Below, in pieces: positions 1 through 7,958 of a stretch of DNA of 37,539 bases. The DNA lies in NCBI GenBank assembly GCA_023441255.1, contig JAEZPW010000332.1:1-37539 (forward strand), read 5' to 3'. The notes beneath the pieces are model-generated. The model saw only the letters and a program-made list of their open reading frames with translations. It did no database searches and was not told the origin of the DNA. Position 1 is the stretch's first letter; every line of letters starts with the position of its first letter. The stretch comes from Acidobacteriota bacterium. GTDB taxonomy: Bacteria > Acidobacteriota > Terriglobia > Terriglobales > Acidobacteriaceae. The position numbers and the translations under genes were made by a program.

Positions 1-27
1 CGGAACAACAATGGGTTGGTACCGATT

Positions 28-66
28 CGAGATGGCCCGATGACCCGATGGCGAGATGGCCCGATT
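28..66. repeat. Short GATGGCCC-type tandem repeat just 3' of lepA
   Basis: The 11-mer GATGGCCCGAT occurs at 31-41 and 55-65, with the variant GATGACCCGAT at 39-49, giving an 8-bp-based tandem array. It starts four bases beyond the lepA stop codon. Read in the direction of lepA transcription it is ATCGGGCCATC, and the same word occurs just after the yqeY stop at 35428-35438. Function is unknown; a 3'-UTR repeat family is the inference. Confidence 0.6.
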
Positions 67-68
67 CT

Positions 69-1880
69 TCAGCTTTCTTCTCCGACACGTAGCACGGCAA
101 GGAACGCTTCCTGCGGAATATCAACCTTCCCGATTCGCTTCATGCGGCGCTTGCCTTCTTTTTGCTTTTCCAGAAGTTTGCGTTTACGCGTGATGTCGCC
201 GCCATAGCATTTGGCCAGGACGTTCTTGCGGATCGCGCCCACGGTTTCTCTGGCGATGACCTTGGCTCCGATTGCCGCCTGTATGGCGACTTCGAACATC
301 TGGCGCGGGATGAGTTCGCGCATCTTGCTGACCAGTGCGCGGCCACGTTCGTAGGCCAGGTCTTTGTGCACGATGATCGACAGCGCATCGACCGGCTCGC
401 CCGCGACCAGGATGTCCATCTTGACCATGGGCGATTCCCAGTAGCCGGCCATGTGGTAGTCGAGCGAGGCGTATCCGCGCGACACCGACTTCAGCTTGTC
501 GTAGAAATCAAGGACGATTTCGACCAGCGGCAGTTCGTACGTCAGCATCACGCGCGAGCCGCTCAGGTACTCGAAATTCTTCTGCCGCCCGCGCTTTTCT
601 TCCACCAGCTTGAAGATGGCCCCGACGAACTCTTCCTTGGTGATGATGGTGGCCATGATCACCGGTTCTTCGATCTTCTGGATCTCGCCCTGCGGCGGCC
701 ACTTCGACGGATTATCGACTTCCTCGACCGTGCCATCCGAATGCGTGATCTTGAAGCGCACGCTGGGAGCGGTGGTGATCAGGTCAATGTTGAACTCGCG
801 TTCAAGCCGCTCCTGCACGATTTCCATGTGCAGCAGGCCGAGAAATCCGCAGCGAAAGCCGAACCCGAGCGCGGCCGACGATTCCGGCTCGAAAAAGAAT
901 GACGAATCGTTGAGCCGCAGCTTCTCCAACGCTTCGCGCAGCAGCGTGTGCTCGTGCGAATCCACCGTGTAAAGGCCGGCGAACACCATCGGCTTGATGT
1001 CTTCGAAGCCGGGCAGCGGCTCGATCGAGGGCCGGTCGTCGTCGGTGATGGTGTCGCCCACCTTCGCGTCCGCGACGTTCTTGATATTGCCGATAATGAA
1101 GCCGACTTCGCCCGCCGAAAGCTCGTCCACCTCAATGGGCTTGGGCGACTGCACGCCCAGCCCTTCAACCTGGAACACCTTGCCATTCGACCACAGGCGA
1201 ATTTTCTGTCCCTTGAAAAGACGACCCTGGAACACGCGCGCGAGCACGATGACGCCTCGATAAGGGTCGAACCACGAATCAAAGATGAGCGCCTGTAATG
1301 CATTGTCAGGCGACCCCTTGGGCGGCGGAATGCGCTTGACGATTGCCTCCAGCACCTCATGCACGCCCTGGCCGGTTTTCGCGCTGATGAGCAGCGCGTC
1401 GGTAGCATCGAGACCGACAGCGCCTTCGATCATCTCGCGGCTGCGCTCGACATCGGCGCTGGGGAGGTCGATCTTGTTGATGACCGGAATGATCTCGAGC
1501 CCGTGATTGATCGCGAGATACGCATTCGCCAGCGTCTGTGCTTCCACGCCCTGGCTGGCGTCCACCAGTAGCAGCGCGCCCTCGCAGGAGGCCAGCGAGC
1601 GGGAGACTTCGTAGCTGAAATCGACGTGCCCCGGCGTATCCAGCAGATTGAGCTGGTACTCCTGGCCGTCCTCGGCAACGTACTTCATGCGTACCGCGTG
1701 GGCCTTGATGGTGATGCCGCGCTCCCGCTCCAGGTCCATGGCGTCGAGCACCTGCTCCTGGCCGGCCATCTCGCGGGCTGATAGTGAGCCGGTCAGCTCC
1801 AGCAGGCGGTCGGAGAGCGTCGTCTTCCCATGGTCGATATGGGCGATAATGGCGAAGTTGCGGATATGTGCGCGGTCCAT
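69..1880 (-). CDS. lepA: Elongation factor 4 (LepA), ribosome back-translocase GTPase
   Basis: LepA is a translational GTPase that binds the 70S ribosome and acts on stalled or misassembled ribosomes. The GTPase motifs are all visible: G1 AHIDHGKTTL near the N-terminus, G3 DTPGHVDF, G4 NKIDLP and G5 SAKTG. The EF-G-like and LepA-specific C-terminal domains follow, ending in the basic tail around KRKLLEKQKEGKRRMKRIG. The start at 1880 (MDRAHIRNF) gives 603 aa, the usual family length. The frame stays open to 1928, but the 16 extra residues do not look like LepA. The gene is divergent from the zincin at 2044 and stands alone. Identification is very secure. Confidence 0.97.
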   Translation of the reverse strand: MDRAHIRNFAIIAHIDHGKTTLSDRLLELTGSLSAREMAGQEQVLDAMDLERERGITIKAHAVRMKYVAEDGQEYQLNLLDTPGHVDFSYEVSRSLASCEGALLLVDASQGVEAQTLANAYLAINHGLEIIPVINKIDLPSADVERSREMIEGAVGLDATDALLISAKTGQGVHEVLEAIVKRIPPPKGSPDNALQALIFDSWFDPYRGVIVLARVFQGRLFKGQKIRLWSNGKVFQVEGLGVQSPKPIEVDELSAGEVGFIIGNIKNVADAKVGDTITDDDRPSIEPLPGFEDIKPMVFAGLYTVDSHEHTLLREALEKLRLNDSSFFFEPESSAALGFGFRCGFLGLLHMEIVQERLEREFNIDLITTAPSVRFKITHSDGTVEEVDNPSKWPPQGEIQKIEEPVIMATIITKEEFVGAIFKLVEEKRGRQKNFEYLSGSRVMLTYELPLVEIVLDFYDKLKSVSRGYASLDYHMAGYWESPMVKMDILVAGEPVDALSIIVHKDLAYERGRALVSKMRELIPRQMFEVAIQAAIGAKVIARETVGAIRKNVLAKCYGGDITRKRKLLEKQKEGKRRMKRIGKVDIPQEAFLAVLRVGEES

Positions 1881-1996
1881 TCTGGTCACGTCGTCCGGCG
1901 GGGCACACGCGGTCGCCGACACGGCCACTGCGGGGATTCACCACCGGGGGACAAACCTTCATTTTAGCATCCGGAGGGCAGCGCACCAGGTGCCTG

Positions 1997-2025
1997 TGTA
2001 GCGCCGGGTTCTCACCGGCGTGTAG
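1997..2025. repeat. Dispersed palindromic element (TGTAGCGCCGGGT family)
   Basis: CGCCGG at 2002-2007 pairs with CCGGCG at 2015-2020, and the stem is flanked by TGTAG at 1997-2001 and 2021-2025. The left half, TGTAGCGCCGGGT, recurs at 36815-36827 inside the HNH-protein gene. It lies in the lepA/zincin divergent intergenic region. Confidence 0.5.
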
Positions 2026-2043
2026 CAGCCGCGAGCACTACGT

Positions 2044-2430
2044 ATGACACGAGATGAATTCGCGAACGTCGTGGCCGAGGTGCTGGACAGCCTTCCCGAC
2101 GAGTTCCGGCGGCGCATAAAGAACGTCGCCGTGCTCGTGGAAGACTACCCGCCCGGCTTTGAGCCGATAGAACGCCGGGCGCCCCGGCCTCGCGGTTCCA
2201 AGCCTGATCGTCCACGCAGGCTGCTGCTGGGCCAGTACATTGGTATTCCCGCCACGCAGCGCAGCGTCTTTGACCTGCGTACCGGGCCCGACCACATTGT
2301 GCTTTACCAGAAGAACATCGAGGCCGTCTGCCGCAACGAAGCCGAGCTGCGCGAACAGATCAAACTCACCGTGATGCACGAACTCGGCCACTACTTCGGC
2401 ATGAGCGAGGAACAGCTCAGCGACGTGTAG
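2044..2430 (+). CDS. Metallopeptidase family protein (zincin-like, DUF1025 type)
   Basis: A 128-residue cytosolic protein with no signal peptide. The C-terminal part carries MHELGHYFGMSEEQL, an HExxHxxG motif with a downstream acidic residue, the zinc signature of the small zincin-like family found in many bacteria. The central segment contains the family's typical GQYIGIP-like strand and acidic surroundings. The physiological substrate of this family is not established. It starts with ATG shortly after a dispersed palindrome and has no strong Shine-Dalgarno. It converges on the site-2 protease gene with a 12-bp gap. The family call is confident; the function is not. Confidence 0.85.
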   Translation: MTRDEFANVVAEVLDSLPDEFRRRIKNVAVLVEDYPPGFEPIERRAPRPRGSKPDRPRRLLLGQYIGIPATQRSVFDLRTGPDHIVLYQKNIEAVCRNEAELREQIKLTVMHELGHYFGMSEEQLSDV

Positions 2431-2442
2431 CCGCCCAGTGTT

Positions 2443-3570
2443 CTACTCCAGCTCTTGCTGTCGCCGGATCTTCTTCGTCTGCGCCAGCAACGCCATGGCG
2501 TGCATCAGGTTCTGCAGCGTAACGATGCCGACCAGCCTTCCGCCGTCGACCACCGGAATCAGGCTGAGCCCGCCGGAGGTAATCTTGCGGAACGCCATTG
2601 CCAGTGAGTCGGCGCCGGAAGCCACGTGCGTGACGCGGTTCATCACCGGTTGCACGTAGCCGTTGCCGTTGGCGCGCAGCGCTTCAAGTATCCCCTGCCT
2701 CGATATAACGCCGACCAGGTCGGGACCACGCACAACAGGGAAGTCGTCCTGCAGCGAGTGGACAGCCTTATCCAGCGCCTGCTCCAGGGTATCGGCGGGT
2801 GAGAGCGTCGCGAATTCCGTCAGCATCACTTCCTTCAGGCTCACGTTCTCAAGAACCGCGTGGAACACCGCCGAACGTTCCTCCAGCTGCGCCGCCACGA
2901 ACAGGAAAAAACCGATCAGCACGAGCCAACTGTCTCGCCACAGCCCGACGAGGAAGAAGAGCATCGAGAATATCTGGCTCACGCCGACCGCTCGGCGAGT
3001 CGCCCGGATCGGATCGAGACTGCGGAGGAAGACCGCGCGCAGCACGCGTCCTCCGTCCAGAGGATATGCGGGTAGCAGATTCACGATGCCGATCACCGCA
3101 TTTATCCAGACGAAGCTGCGCAGCAGGTTCGACGAGTGCACCCACGGACGGCCCATCAGGTTAAGGTCGGGGACGAGCGCCGCAACAAATCCTCCGGTCA
3201 GAAGCGCGAGCGCCAGGTTCACGAAAGGCCCGACGGCGGCAATTCGAATCTCCTGCACCGGGTTGGGCTGCTGCTGTGCAGTTTCGTCAAGCAATGTGAC
3301 CCCGCCGATCGGCAGCAGCACCACCGAACGCACGGCACGACCACTGTGCAGGGAAGCCACCGCGTGGGCCAACTCGTGTACTACAACGGACAGGAAAACG
3401 AAACCGACCAATACAAGCACGCGGCCCGGGCTTACGTGTCCCGCGGCCGCTTCGGTCATCAGTATGTATAAGAGCAGCAGCACGAACGTGAGGTGAATGC
3501 GGATCTCCACCCCGAAAAGCCGTCCCGCCGGAAATGACCAGCTCCTCATCATCATGTCGATTCTATACAC
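2443..3570 (-). CDS. Site-2 protease family protein (M50) with C-terminal CBS pair
   Basis: An intramembrane zinc metalloprotease of the rhomboid-unrelated S2P/M50 class. It has hydrophobic segments from about residue 20, the zinc motif VVHELAHA in an early transmembrane helix, and the second catalytic motif NLLPAYPLDGGRVLRA further on. This is followed by a cytosolic region with two CBS modules; their end is seen as LIPVVDGGRLVGIVTLQNL. This architecture matches the archaeal/bacterial S2P-CBS subgroup, where CBS domains are thought to gate the protease in response to nucleotides. Several start codons are possible (MYRID or the MMM cluster six residues later). It is convergent with the zincin gene. 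The substrate is unknown. Confidence 0.93.
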   Translation of the reverse strand: MYRIDMMMRSWSFPAGRLFGVEIRIHLTFVLLLLYILMTEAAAGHVSPGRVLVLVGFVFLSVVVHELAHAVASLHSGRAVRSVVLLPIGGVTLLDETAQQQPNPVQEIRIAAVGPFVNLALALLTGGFVAALVPDLNLMGRPWVHSSNLLRSFVWINAVIGIVNLLPAYPLDGGRVLRAVFLRSLDPIRATRRAVGVSQIFSMLFFLVGLWRDSWLVLIGFFLFVAAQLEERSAVFHAVLENVSLKEVMLTEFATLSPADTLEQALDKAVHSLQDDFPVVRGPDLVGVISRQGILEALRANGNGYVQPVMNRVTHVASGADSLAMAFRKITSGGLSLIPVVDGGRLVGIVTLQNLMHAMALLAQTKKIRRQQELE

Positions 3571-3625
3571 TTAGACACCGGGTAGCATCTGCACTGGCGG
3601 TCATACGCCCTTGGTGCGGAAAATT

Positions 3626-4189
3626 ATGCGCATCATTGCCGGCCAATATCGTTCGCGTCCGTTGCGCACAGTCCGCGGCAACGACGTTCGCCCTACGTCC
3701 GACCGTCTGCGCGAGACGCTCTTTAACGTGCTGACAGCCTCGCGTGGCGGATCGCTCGACGATACCGTGTGGATTGACCTGTTTGCCGGAACAGGCGCCG
3801 TCGGCATCGAGGCCATCAGCCGCGGCGCGCGCCAGGTCTACTTTGTTGAATCGGCGCGTGCAGCCGCCAATGTGGTCCGCCTGAACCTGCGGGACCTTGG
3901 TATTGACGAAGGCTACGAAGTGATCGAGCGTGACGCGGTGCAGGCCTTGCGCGTTCTCGACGCCGAAGCCGTGCGGTGCGATTTCTGCTTTCTCGACCCG
4001 CCTTACAAGCTCTCTACCGCATACGAACAGACCCTCGGTTTTCTCTCCCAGTCGCAGTTGCTGCGACCCGAAAGCCTCGTGATCGCCGAGCACGACAAGC
4101 ACTTCGACCCGGGCGAGCGCTTCGGCGCCCTTACTCGTCAGCGCATGCTCGAACAGGGTGATGCCGTGCTGAGCTTCTACCGGATCTGA
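3626..4189 (+). CDS. rsmD: 16S rRNA (guanine(966)-N2)-methyltransferase RsmD
   Basis: This SAM-dependent methyltransferase modifies G966 of 16S rRNA during 30S assembly. The protein opens MRIIAGQYRSRPL, typical of RsmD, then has RPTSDRLRETLFN, the SAM-binding loop DLFAGTGAVGIEA and the catalytic N6-type motif FLDPPY. An in-frame TTG lies five codons upstream, but the ATG at 3626 gives the conventional N-terminus and a normal length of 187 aa. It is followed by rsmG, another 16S rRNA methyltransferase, after about 60 bp, so the two may be co-transcribed. High confidence. Confidence 0.95.
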   Translation: MRIIAGQYRSRPLRTVRGNDVRPTSDRLRETLFNVLTASRGGSLDDTVWIDLFAGTGAVGIEAISRGARQVYFVESARAAANVVRLNLRDLGIDEGYEVIERDAVQALRVLDAEAVRCDFCFLDPPYKLSTAYEQTLGFLSQSQLLRPESLVIAEHDKHFDPGERFGALTRQRMLEQGDAVLSFYRI

Positions 4190-4253
4190 GAAGCCGTTCT
4201 CGTCATTTCTGATTTCATTTTCAATCGCGGGCTGCTGCGATAATCTGCGCTTG

Positions 4254-4904
4254 ATGGATTCTGCACGTATCGCCGATCTTCTGCGCCCGTTCCTCGGCGA
4301 AAGGGAACTGGCCCCTGCGCAGATCGATGCGCTCCAGCGTTACCTGGCGCTGCTGATGCGGTGGAACGCGCGCATGAACCTCACCGCTGTGCGCAACGAA
4401 GAACATATCGTAACACGACATATTGGAGAGTCACTGTTCACCGCGCGTTGTGTTTTGCCCGATGTGCAGGCGAAGTTGAACGTGGTCGACGTAGGTTCGG
4501 GCGCGGGTTTTCCCGGTCTGCCTCTCAAGATCTTCGCGCCGGCCGTGAATCTCACGCTTGTCGAGTCCCAGAACAAAAAGGCTACTTTTTTGAAGGAAGC
4601 GGTTCGGGCCGTGCACTTGGACGACACGCATGTCTTCGCGGATCGGGCTGAGCGGTTCGCGGAGCAGTTCGGAGGCAAGGCCGATCTCGTCACCATGCGC
4701 GCGGTCGAGCGCTTCGGGGATGTGCTAAGCGTGGCAGCTTCGCTGGTCAGCAAGGACCAAGGCAGGCCAGGGAAGCTGGCGTTGCTGTTGGGAGAAGCAC
4801 AAGTGGAGCAGACCAAGAAGGAGCTGTCCCGCTTCCAGTGGCTTGCTCCAAAGCGGATTCCTCTGTCGCAGGCGCGATGTCTGCTCGTAGGTTCTGCGCA
4901 TTGA
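4254..4904 (+). CDS. rsmG: 16S rRNA (guanine(527)-N7)-methyltransferase RsmG (GidB)
   Basis: RsmG methylates G527 N7 in the 530 loop of 16S rRNA; its loss gives low-level streptomycin resistance in several bacteria. The sequence shows the family N-terminal helix with RYLALLMRWNARMNLTAVR and the SAM-binding motif VVDVGSGAGFPGLPLKI. This is followed by LVESQNKKATFLKE and the VTMRAVE segment. The ATG at 4254 directly follows an in-frame TTG; 216 aa is the normal size. In many bacteria rsmG sits next to parA-parB near oriC, and here parAB follow 1.1 kb downstream. A DnaA-box-like 9-mer and a parS-like site begin immediately after its stop codon. Confidence 0.95.
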   Translation: MDSARIADLLRPFLGERELAPAQIDALQRYLALLMRWNARMNLTAVRNEEHIVTRHIGESLFTARCVLPDVQAKLNVVDVGSGAGFPGLPLKIFAPAVNLTLVESQNKKATFLKEAVRAVHLDDTHVFADRAERFAEQFGGKADLVTMRAVERFGDVLSVAASLVSKDQGRPGKLALLLGEAQVEQTKKELSRFQWLAPKRIPLSQARCLLVGSAH

Positions 4905-4906
4905 GA

Positions 4907-4926
4907 TTACCCACACGTTTTCCACA
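4907..4926 (+). promoter_or_regulatory. Pair of DnaA-box-like 9-mers
   Basis: TTACCCACA (4907-4915) and TTTTCCACA (4918-4926) each differ from the consensus TTATCCACA by one base. They sit 11 bp apart, one helical turn, and directly abut the parS-like site. Confidence 0.5.
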
Positions 4927-4928
4927 GG

Positions 4929-4944
4929 TGTTCTACGTGGAACA
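4929..4944. promoter_or_regulatory. parS: parS-like centromere site 1
   Basis: TGTTCTACGTGGAACA matches the bacterial chromosomal parS consensus (TGTTNCACGTGAAACA) at 14 of 16 positions. Together with the preceding TTTTCCACAGG it forms a 27-bp block at 4917-4943 that is repeated exactly at 5876-5902. ParB (Spo0J) encoded at 6902 is the expected binder. The nearness of parAB and the second copy make this a strong candidate. Confidence 0.8.
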
Positions 4945-5328
4945 CTAGGTTGTCAGCCCGGCCATTCCTCAGTTTACTGTCTTGCTTTCAGCTCGTTACA
5001 GCCTAAGTATGCCTTGCACGATTGCGAGCCGTACCCTTTTCCACACTTCTTCCACCGCGCGACAGAGAACCGTTGAAGCCACCTCGGCGCGAGGGCGGAG
5101 CGCAGCCGGCGCGGAGGTCCTGCCTGGAGGCCGGATCACACAGAAGCCCCCCTTTCGGAGCGACGCTACTAAGCCACCTCTGCGCAGTCCGTTGGCCATC
5201 CGCTGCGCCAAGGGCCTCGCCACCTCCGGGTCGGGCGGCTACAGTGGCGAGCAGGAAATCGCCGCGATCCCGGCACTAAGGTTTATGATTCTCAGGCCGA
5301 CGACTAACATTCGGCCCAAGGTAGCCGC

Positions 5329-5793
5329 ATGAGCAACGACGCCGATCAGAGACTCGCCTTCCAGGCGCCCCCGAAGGGCACGCCTTACCTCGGGGACCAT
5401 GCTGTCGTCGCGGGTCTGATCAACGAATTCGCCGACGACGTGCTCACGATTTACCACGAGTTCACCACCGGCCGCCCCGGCGCCGACAAGCCCCTGACGC
5501 AAATCAACGACATGGCCAAGGATTACGGCGACATCTTCATGGGCCGCAAGCCCAACCGGTACGCACCGGCCCCTTGGAACACGCGTACGCGTCTCGGCGT
5601 CCGCCTTCGTGCGGCTGTCGACGAGATCAAGGGCGACGAGGATCCCGGCGAGGCTTACTTCCGCTGGCTGGCCCTCCAGATCACTAGGGCGGGCAAGGCC
5701 CTGGACGACGGCATGGCGCCGGAGCAGGTGGGACCCATACTCCGAGCCATCCTGGACGACGCAATCGGGAGGTTGCTAGCGATGGTGCTGTGA
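5329..5793 (+). CDS. Hypothetical protein between the two parS-like sites
   Basis: A 154-residue soluble, acidic protein I do not recognise. There is no signal peptide or membrane segment. The N-terminal region is polar, and the middle shows a helix-rich stretch with NDMAKDYGDIFMGRKPNRY followed by NTRTRLGVRLRAAVDEIKG. The C-terminus reads as amphipathic helices ending RAILDDAIGRLLAMVL. Codon use looks like its neighbours, with GC-rich third positions and no stops, so it is probably real. It lies between rsmG and parA and is bracketed by the two composite DnaA-box/parS elements. Position suggests, but does not prove, a link with segregation or origin function. No promoter or strong Shine-Dalgarno is evident. 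Confidence 0.7.
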   Translation: MSNDADQRLAFQAPPKGTPYLGDHAVVAGLINEFADDVLTIYHEFTTGRPGADKPLTQINDMAKDYGDIFMGRKPNRYAPAPWNTRTRLGVRLRAAVDEIKGDEDPGEAYFRWLALQITRAGKALDDGMAPEQVGPILRAILDDAIGRLLAMVL

Positions 5794-5876
5794 TCCACGC
5801 GTCCGGCCACATCGATAGATACGAAGCTGCGAGAAGCTGCACGAACAAGCGCATGGAGACGGTCGCTTCCCCCAAG

Positions 5877-5885
5877 TTTTCCACA
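5877..5885 (+). promoter_or_regulatory. DnaA-box-like 9-mer upstream of parA
   Basis: TTTTCCACA, one mismatch from TTATCCACA, is the left part of the repeated 27-bp element. Weaker relatives (TGTCCACAG and CCATCCACA, 5947-5964) lie between it and parA. Confidence 0.45.
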
Positions 5886-5887
5886 GG

Positions 5888-5903
5888 TGTTCTACGTGGA
5901 ACG
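5888..5903. promoter_or_regulatory. parS: parS-like centromere site 2
   Basis: TGTTCTACGTGGAACG is identical to site 1 in its first 15 bases and differs only in the last. It lies 125 bp before the parA start. An imperfect palindrome (GTTCCCACG, CAG, CGTGGAAAC; 5903-5923) follows at once and may be a degenerate extra half-site. Confidence 0.75.
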
Positions 5904-6028
5904 TTCCCACGCAGCGTGGAAACCCATGCAGGCGAGAGACTTCCGTGTCCACAGCCATCCACAGACCCCTGCACTGAATTCCGGCATTGCACTTCCGCTG
6001 CGACTCCGGTACGCTCAGCGTTCCGATC

Positions 6029-6895
6029 ATGGCACGCGTCATAGCGGTAGCGAATCAGAAGGGCGGGGTTGCTAAGACCACCACCGCCATCAACCTTGCC
6101 GCTTCCTTTGCGGCGGCGGAAGTAAACACGCTGCTGATTGACTGCGATCCGCAGTCAAATGCGTCCAGCGGCCTCGGATTCGGAAAAGACCCCGAGCGCC
6201 TCAGCACCTATCACTTCCTCACCGGTCTCGCCCCTGCCGAAGAGACAATCCAACCCGGCCCGCTGGACCAATTGTGGGTCGTGCCGTCGTCCAAGAACCT
6301 GATTGGCGCCAACATCGAGCTGGTACCGATGGAAAGGCGCGAATTCAAGCTCCGCGAGGGCCTCGAATCCGTCCGAGAGCGCTTCCAGTTTATCGTTCTC
6401 GACTGCCCGCCTGCGCTGGATCTCCTCACTCTTAACGCTTTGGTCGCAGCCGACTCCGTTTTGATACCCATGCAGGCCGAATATTTCGCCCTGGAAGGCG
6501 TCAGCGAACTGCTGGACACCGTCGAGCGCATACGGCAGAACTTCAATCCCACTCTTGGGATTGAGGGCGTAGTCCTGACCATGTTCGACGACCGCACCAA
6601 CCTCGCCCAGCAGGTTGCCGCCAACCTGCGCGACTACTTCGGAGATCGGCTATGCTCGACCTCGGTACCGCGCAACGTAAGACTCGCCGAGGCCCCGAGC
6701 CACGGCAAGCCGGCCCTGCTTTACGACCCCCGATCCCGCGGGGCCGAAGCGTACATTCGCCTCGCGAAGGAACTCATGGAGCGTGTCTCTGCCCCCGTTG
6801 CTCCCGAGGACCTTGCCGCATCGCTCCCGGAAAGCGCCGCCGAGGCATTTACAACCGATAACAGCCCCCAACCTCCCTCCGAGCGGAGGTCCTGA
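6029..6895 (+). CDS. parA: Chromosome partitioning ATPase ParA (Soj)
   Basis: ParA is a deviant Walker-type ATPase that coats the nucleoid and moves ParB-parS complexes; in several species it also regulates DnaA. The start MARVIAVANQKGGVAKTTT contains the deviant Walker A lysine pair. LLIDCDPQSNAS follows, and the Walker B-like IVLDCPPALDLLT and the PMQAEYFALEG segment complete the family pattern. The frame is open upstream to 5987, but the ATG at 6029 gives the standard N-terminus and 288 aa. The last roughly 30 residues form an Ala/Pro-rich tail. parB starts six bases after the stop, so the two form an operon. Confidence 0.97.
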   Translation: MARVIAVANQKGGVAKTTTAINLAASFAAAEVNTLLIDCDPQSNASSGLGFGKDPERLSTYHFLTGLAPAEETIQPGPLDQLWVVPSSKNLIGANIELVPMERREFKLREGLESVRERFQFIVLDCPPALDLLTLNALVAADSVLIPMQAEYFALEGVSELLDTVERIRQNFNPTLGIEGVVLTMFDDRTNLAQQVAANLRDYFGDRLCSTSVPRNVRLAEAPSHGKPALLYDPRSRGAEAYIRLAKELMERVSAPVAPEDLAASLPESAAEAFTTDNSPQPPSERRS

Positions 6896-6901
6896 AGCTA
6901 A

Positions 6902-7828
6902 ATGACGACCTTAGACAAGAAGAAAGCGCTAGGACGCGGCCTGGATTCACTTCTCCCGTCGCGCAACGCTGCCTCCCCGCATCCGCCCCTACCTGCAGCC
7001 CCAATCGGCGAAACCGTTCTGCAGATCCCGATCGACAAGATCGAGCGTAACCCCTACCAGACTCGTACTCGATTCGACGAGGTAGCGCTTGCGGAGCTCG
7101 CCGCCTCCATCAAGGCTTCCGGCGTCCTGCAGCCTGTGGTTGTGCGTCTGATCCCCGCCACCGCCGGCAAACCGGACGGTAAAGCCGAGGGCAAGTACCA
7201 GCTCATCGCTGGTGAACGTCGCTGGCTGGCCTCACAGAAGGCCGGTCGAACGACCGTGCCCGCCATCGTCAAGCAGGTCTCGAACGAGCAGGCCATGGAG
7301 ATGACAATCATTGAGAATCTCCAGCGCGAAGACCTGAACCCGATCGAGCAGGCCATGGCGTTTGAGCGCTTAGGCAGGGAATTCAACCTGACCCAGGAGC
7401 AGATGGCGCAGAAGACAGGCAAGGACCGCTCCAGCGTGTCGAATTACCTGCGCCTGCTGAAAATGCCCCCTGAGATTCAGACCGGGTTGGCCAATGAGAA
7501 GCTGACCTTCGGCCACGCCAAGGCACTGCTCATGCTGGACACGCACGACCAGATGCTCTGGGCTGCCACCCGTATCGTGAAAGATGGCTTGTCGGTGCGG
7601 CAATCAGAGGAGCTTGTTCACAAGATTCTCGCACCCGAAGAGGCGAACCGGACCGAACCCAAGCTCCAGCCCAAGGACCCCAATGTCCGCCAGGCCGAGC
7701 AGGAGCTTCAGCGCACGCTGGGGCTGAAGGTCCGCATTCAGGACAAACGCGGCAAGGGAAAGATCGTCATCGAGTACGCATCTCTCGAGGACTTCGACCG
7801 CGTCCTGGAAGTGCTCTCGTCGAAATAG
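6902..7828 (+). CDS. parB: Chromosome partitioning protein ParB (Spo0J), CTP-dependent clamp
   Basis: ParB binds parS, spreads as a CTP-dependent sliding clamp and loads SMC. The start MTTLDKKKALGRGLDSLLPSR is the usual ParA-interacting N-terminal peptide. Next come the ParB/Srx fold with KIERNPYQTR and GERRWLASQKAG, the ENLQREDLNPIEQA box, and the helix-turn-helix (QMAQKTGKDRSSVSNYLRLL). The C-terminal dimerisation domain ends near IVIEYASLEDFDRVLEVL. Length of 308 aa is normal. A GGAGGT at 6885-6890 lies 11 bp ahead of the ATG. Expected targets are the two parS-like sites upstream. Confidence 0.97.
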   Translation: MTTLDKKKALGRGLDSLLPSRNAASPHPPLPAAPIGETVLQIPIDKIERNPYQTRTRFDEVALAELAASIKASGVLQPVVVRLIPATAGKPDGKAEGKYQLIAGERRWLASQKAGRTTVPAIVKQVSNEQAMEMTIIENLQREDLNPIEQAMAFERLGREFNLTQEQMAQKTGKDRSSVSNYLRLLKMPPEIQTGLANEKLTFGHAKALLMLDTHDQMLWAATRIVKDGLSVRQSEELVHKILAPEEANRTEPKLQPKDPNVRQAEQELQRTLGLKVRIQDKRGKGKIVIEYASLEDFDRVLEVLSSK

Positions 7829-7958
7829 CGCAGCAATAGTTGGATCGTGTTTGGCTACTCGTGGTACGAGCGCGCCTCATCGCCACAACGACGATACTTC
7901 ATAACACAAAGTACTTCACACTATCGAGAAACCTGAACAGATCCCGATGCGCCCACAT

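Larger units (their letters stand above)
4905..5328. other. 424-bp non-coding stretch after rsmG with DnaA-box-like and parS-like sites
   Basis: The first 40 bp hold TTACCCACA (4907-4915), TTTTCCACA (4918-4926) and the parS-like 16-mer at 4929-4944. The rest, especially 5080-5240, is very GC-rich. No reading frame there looks like protein, and I see no tRNA-like or clear terminator structure. Confidence 0.5.
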
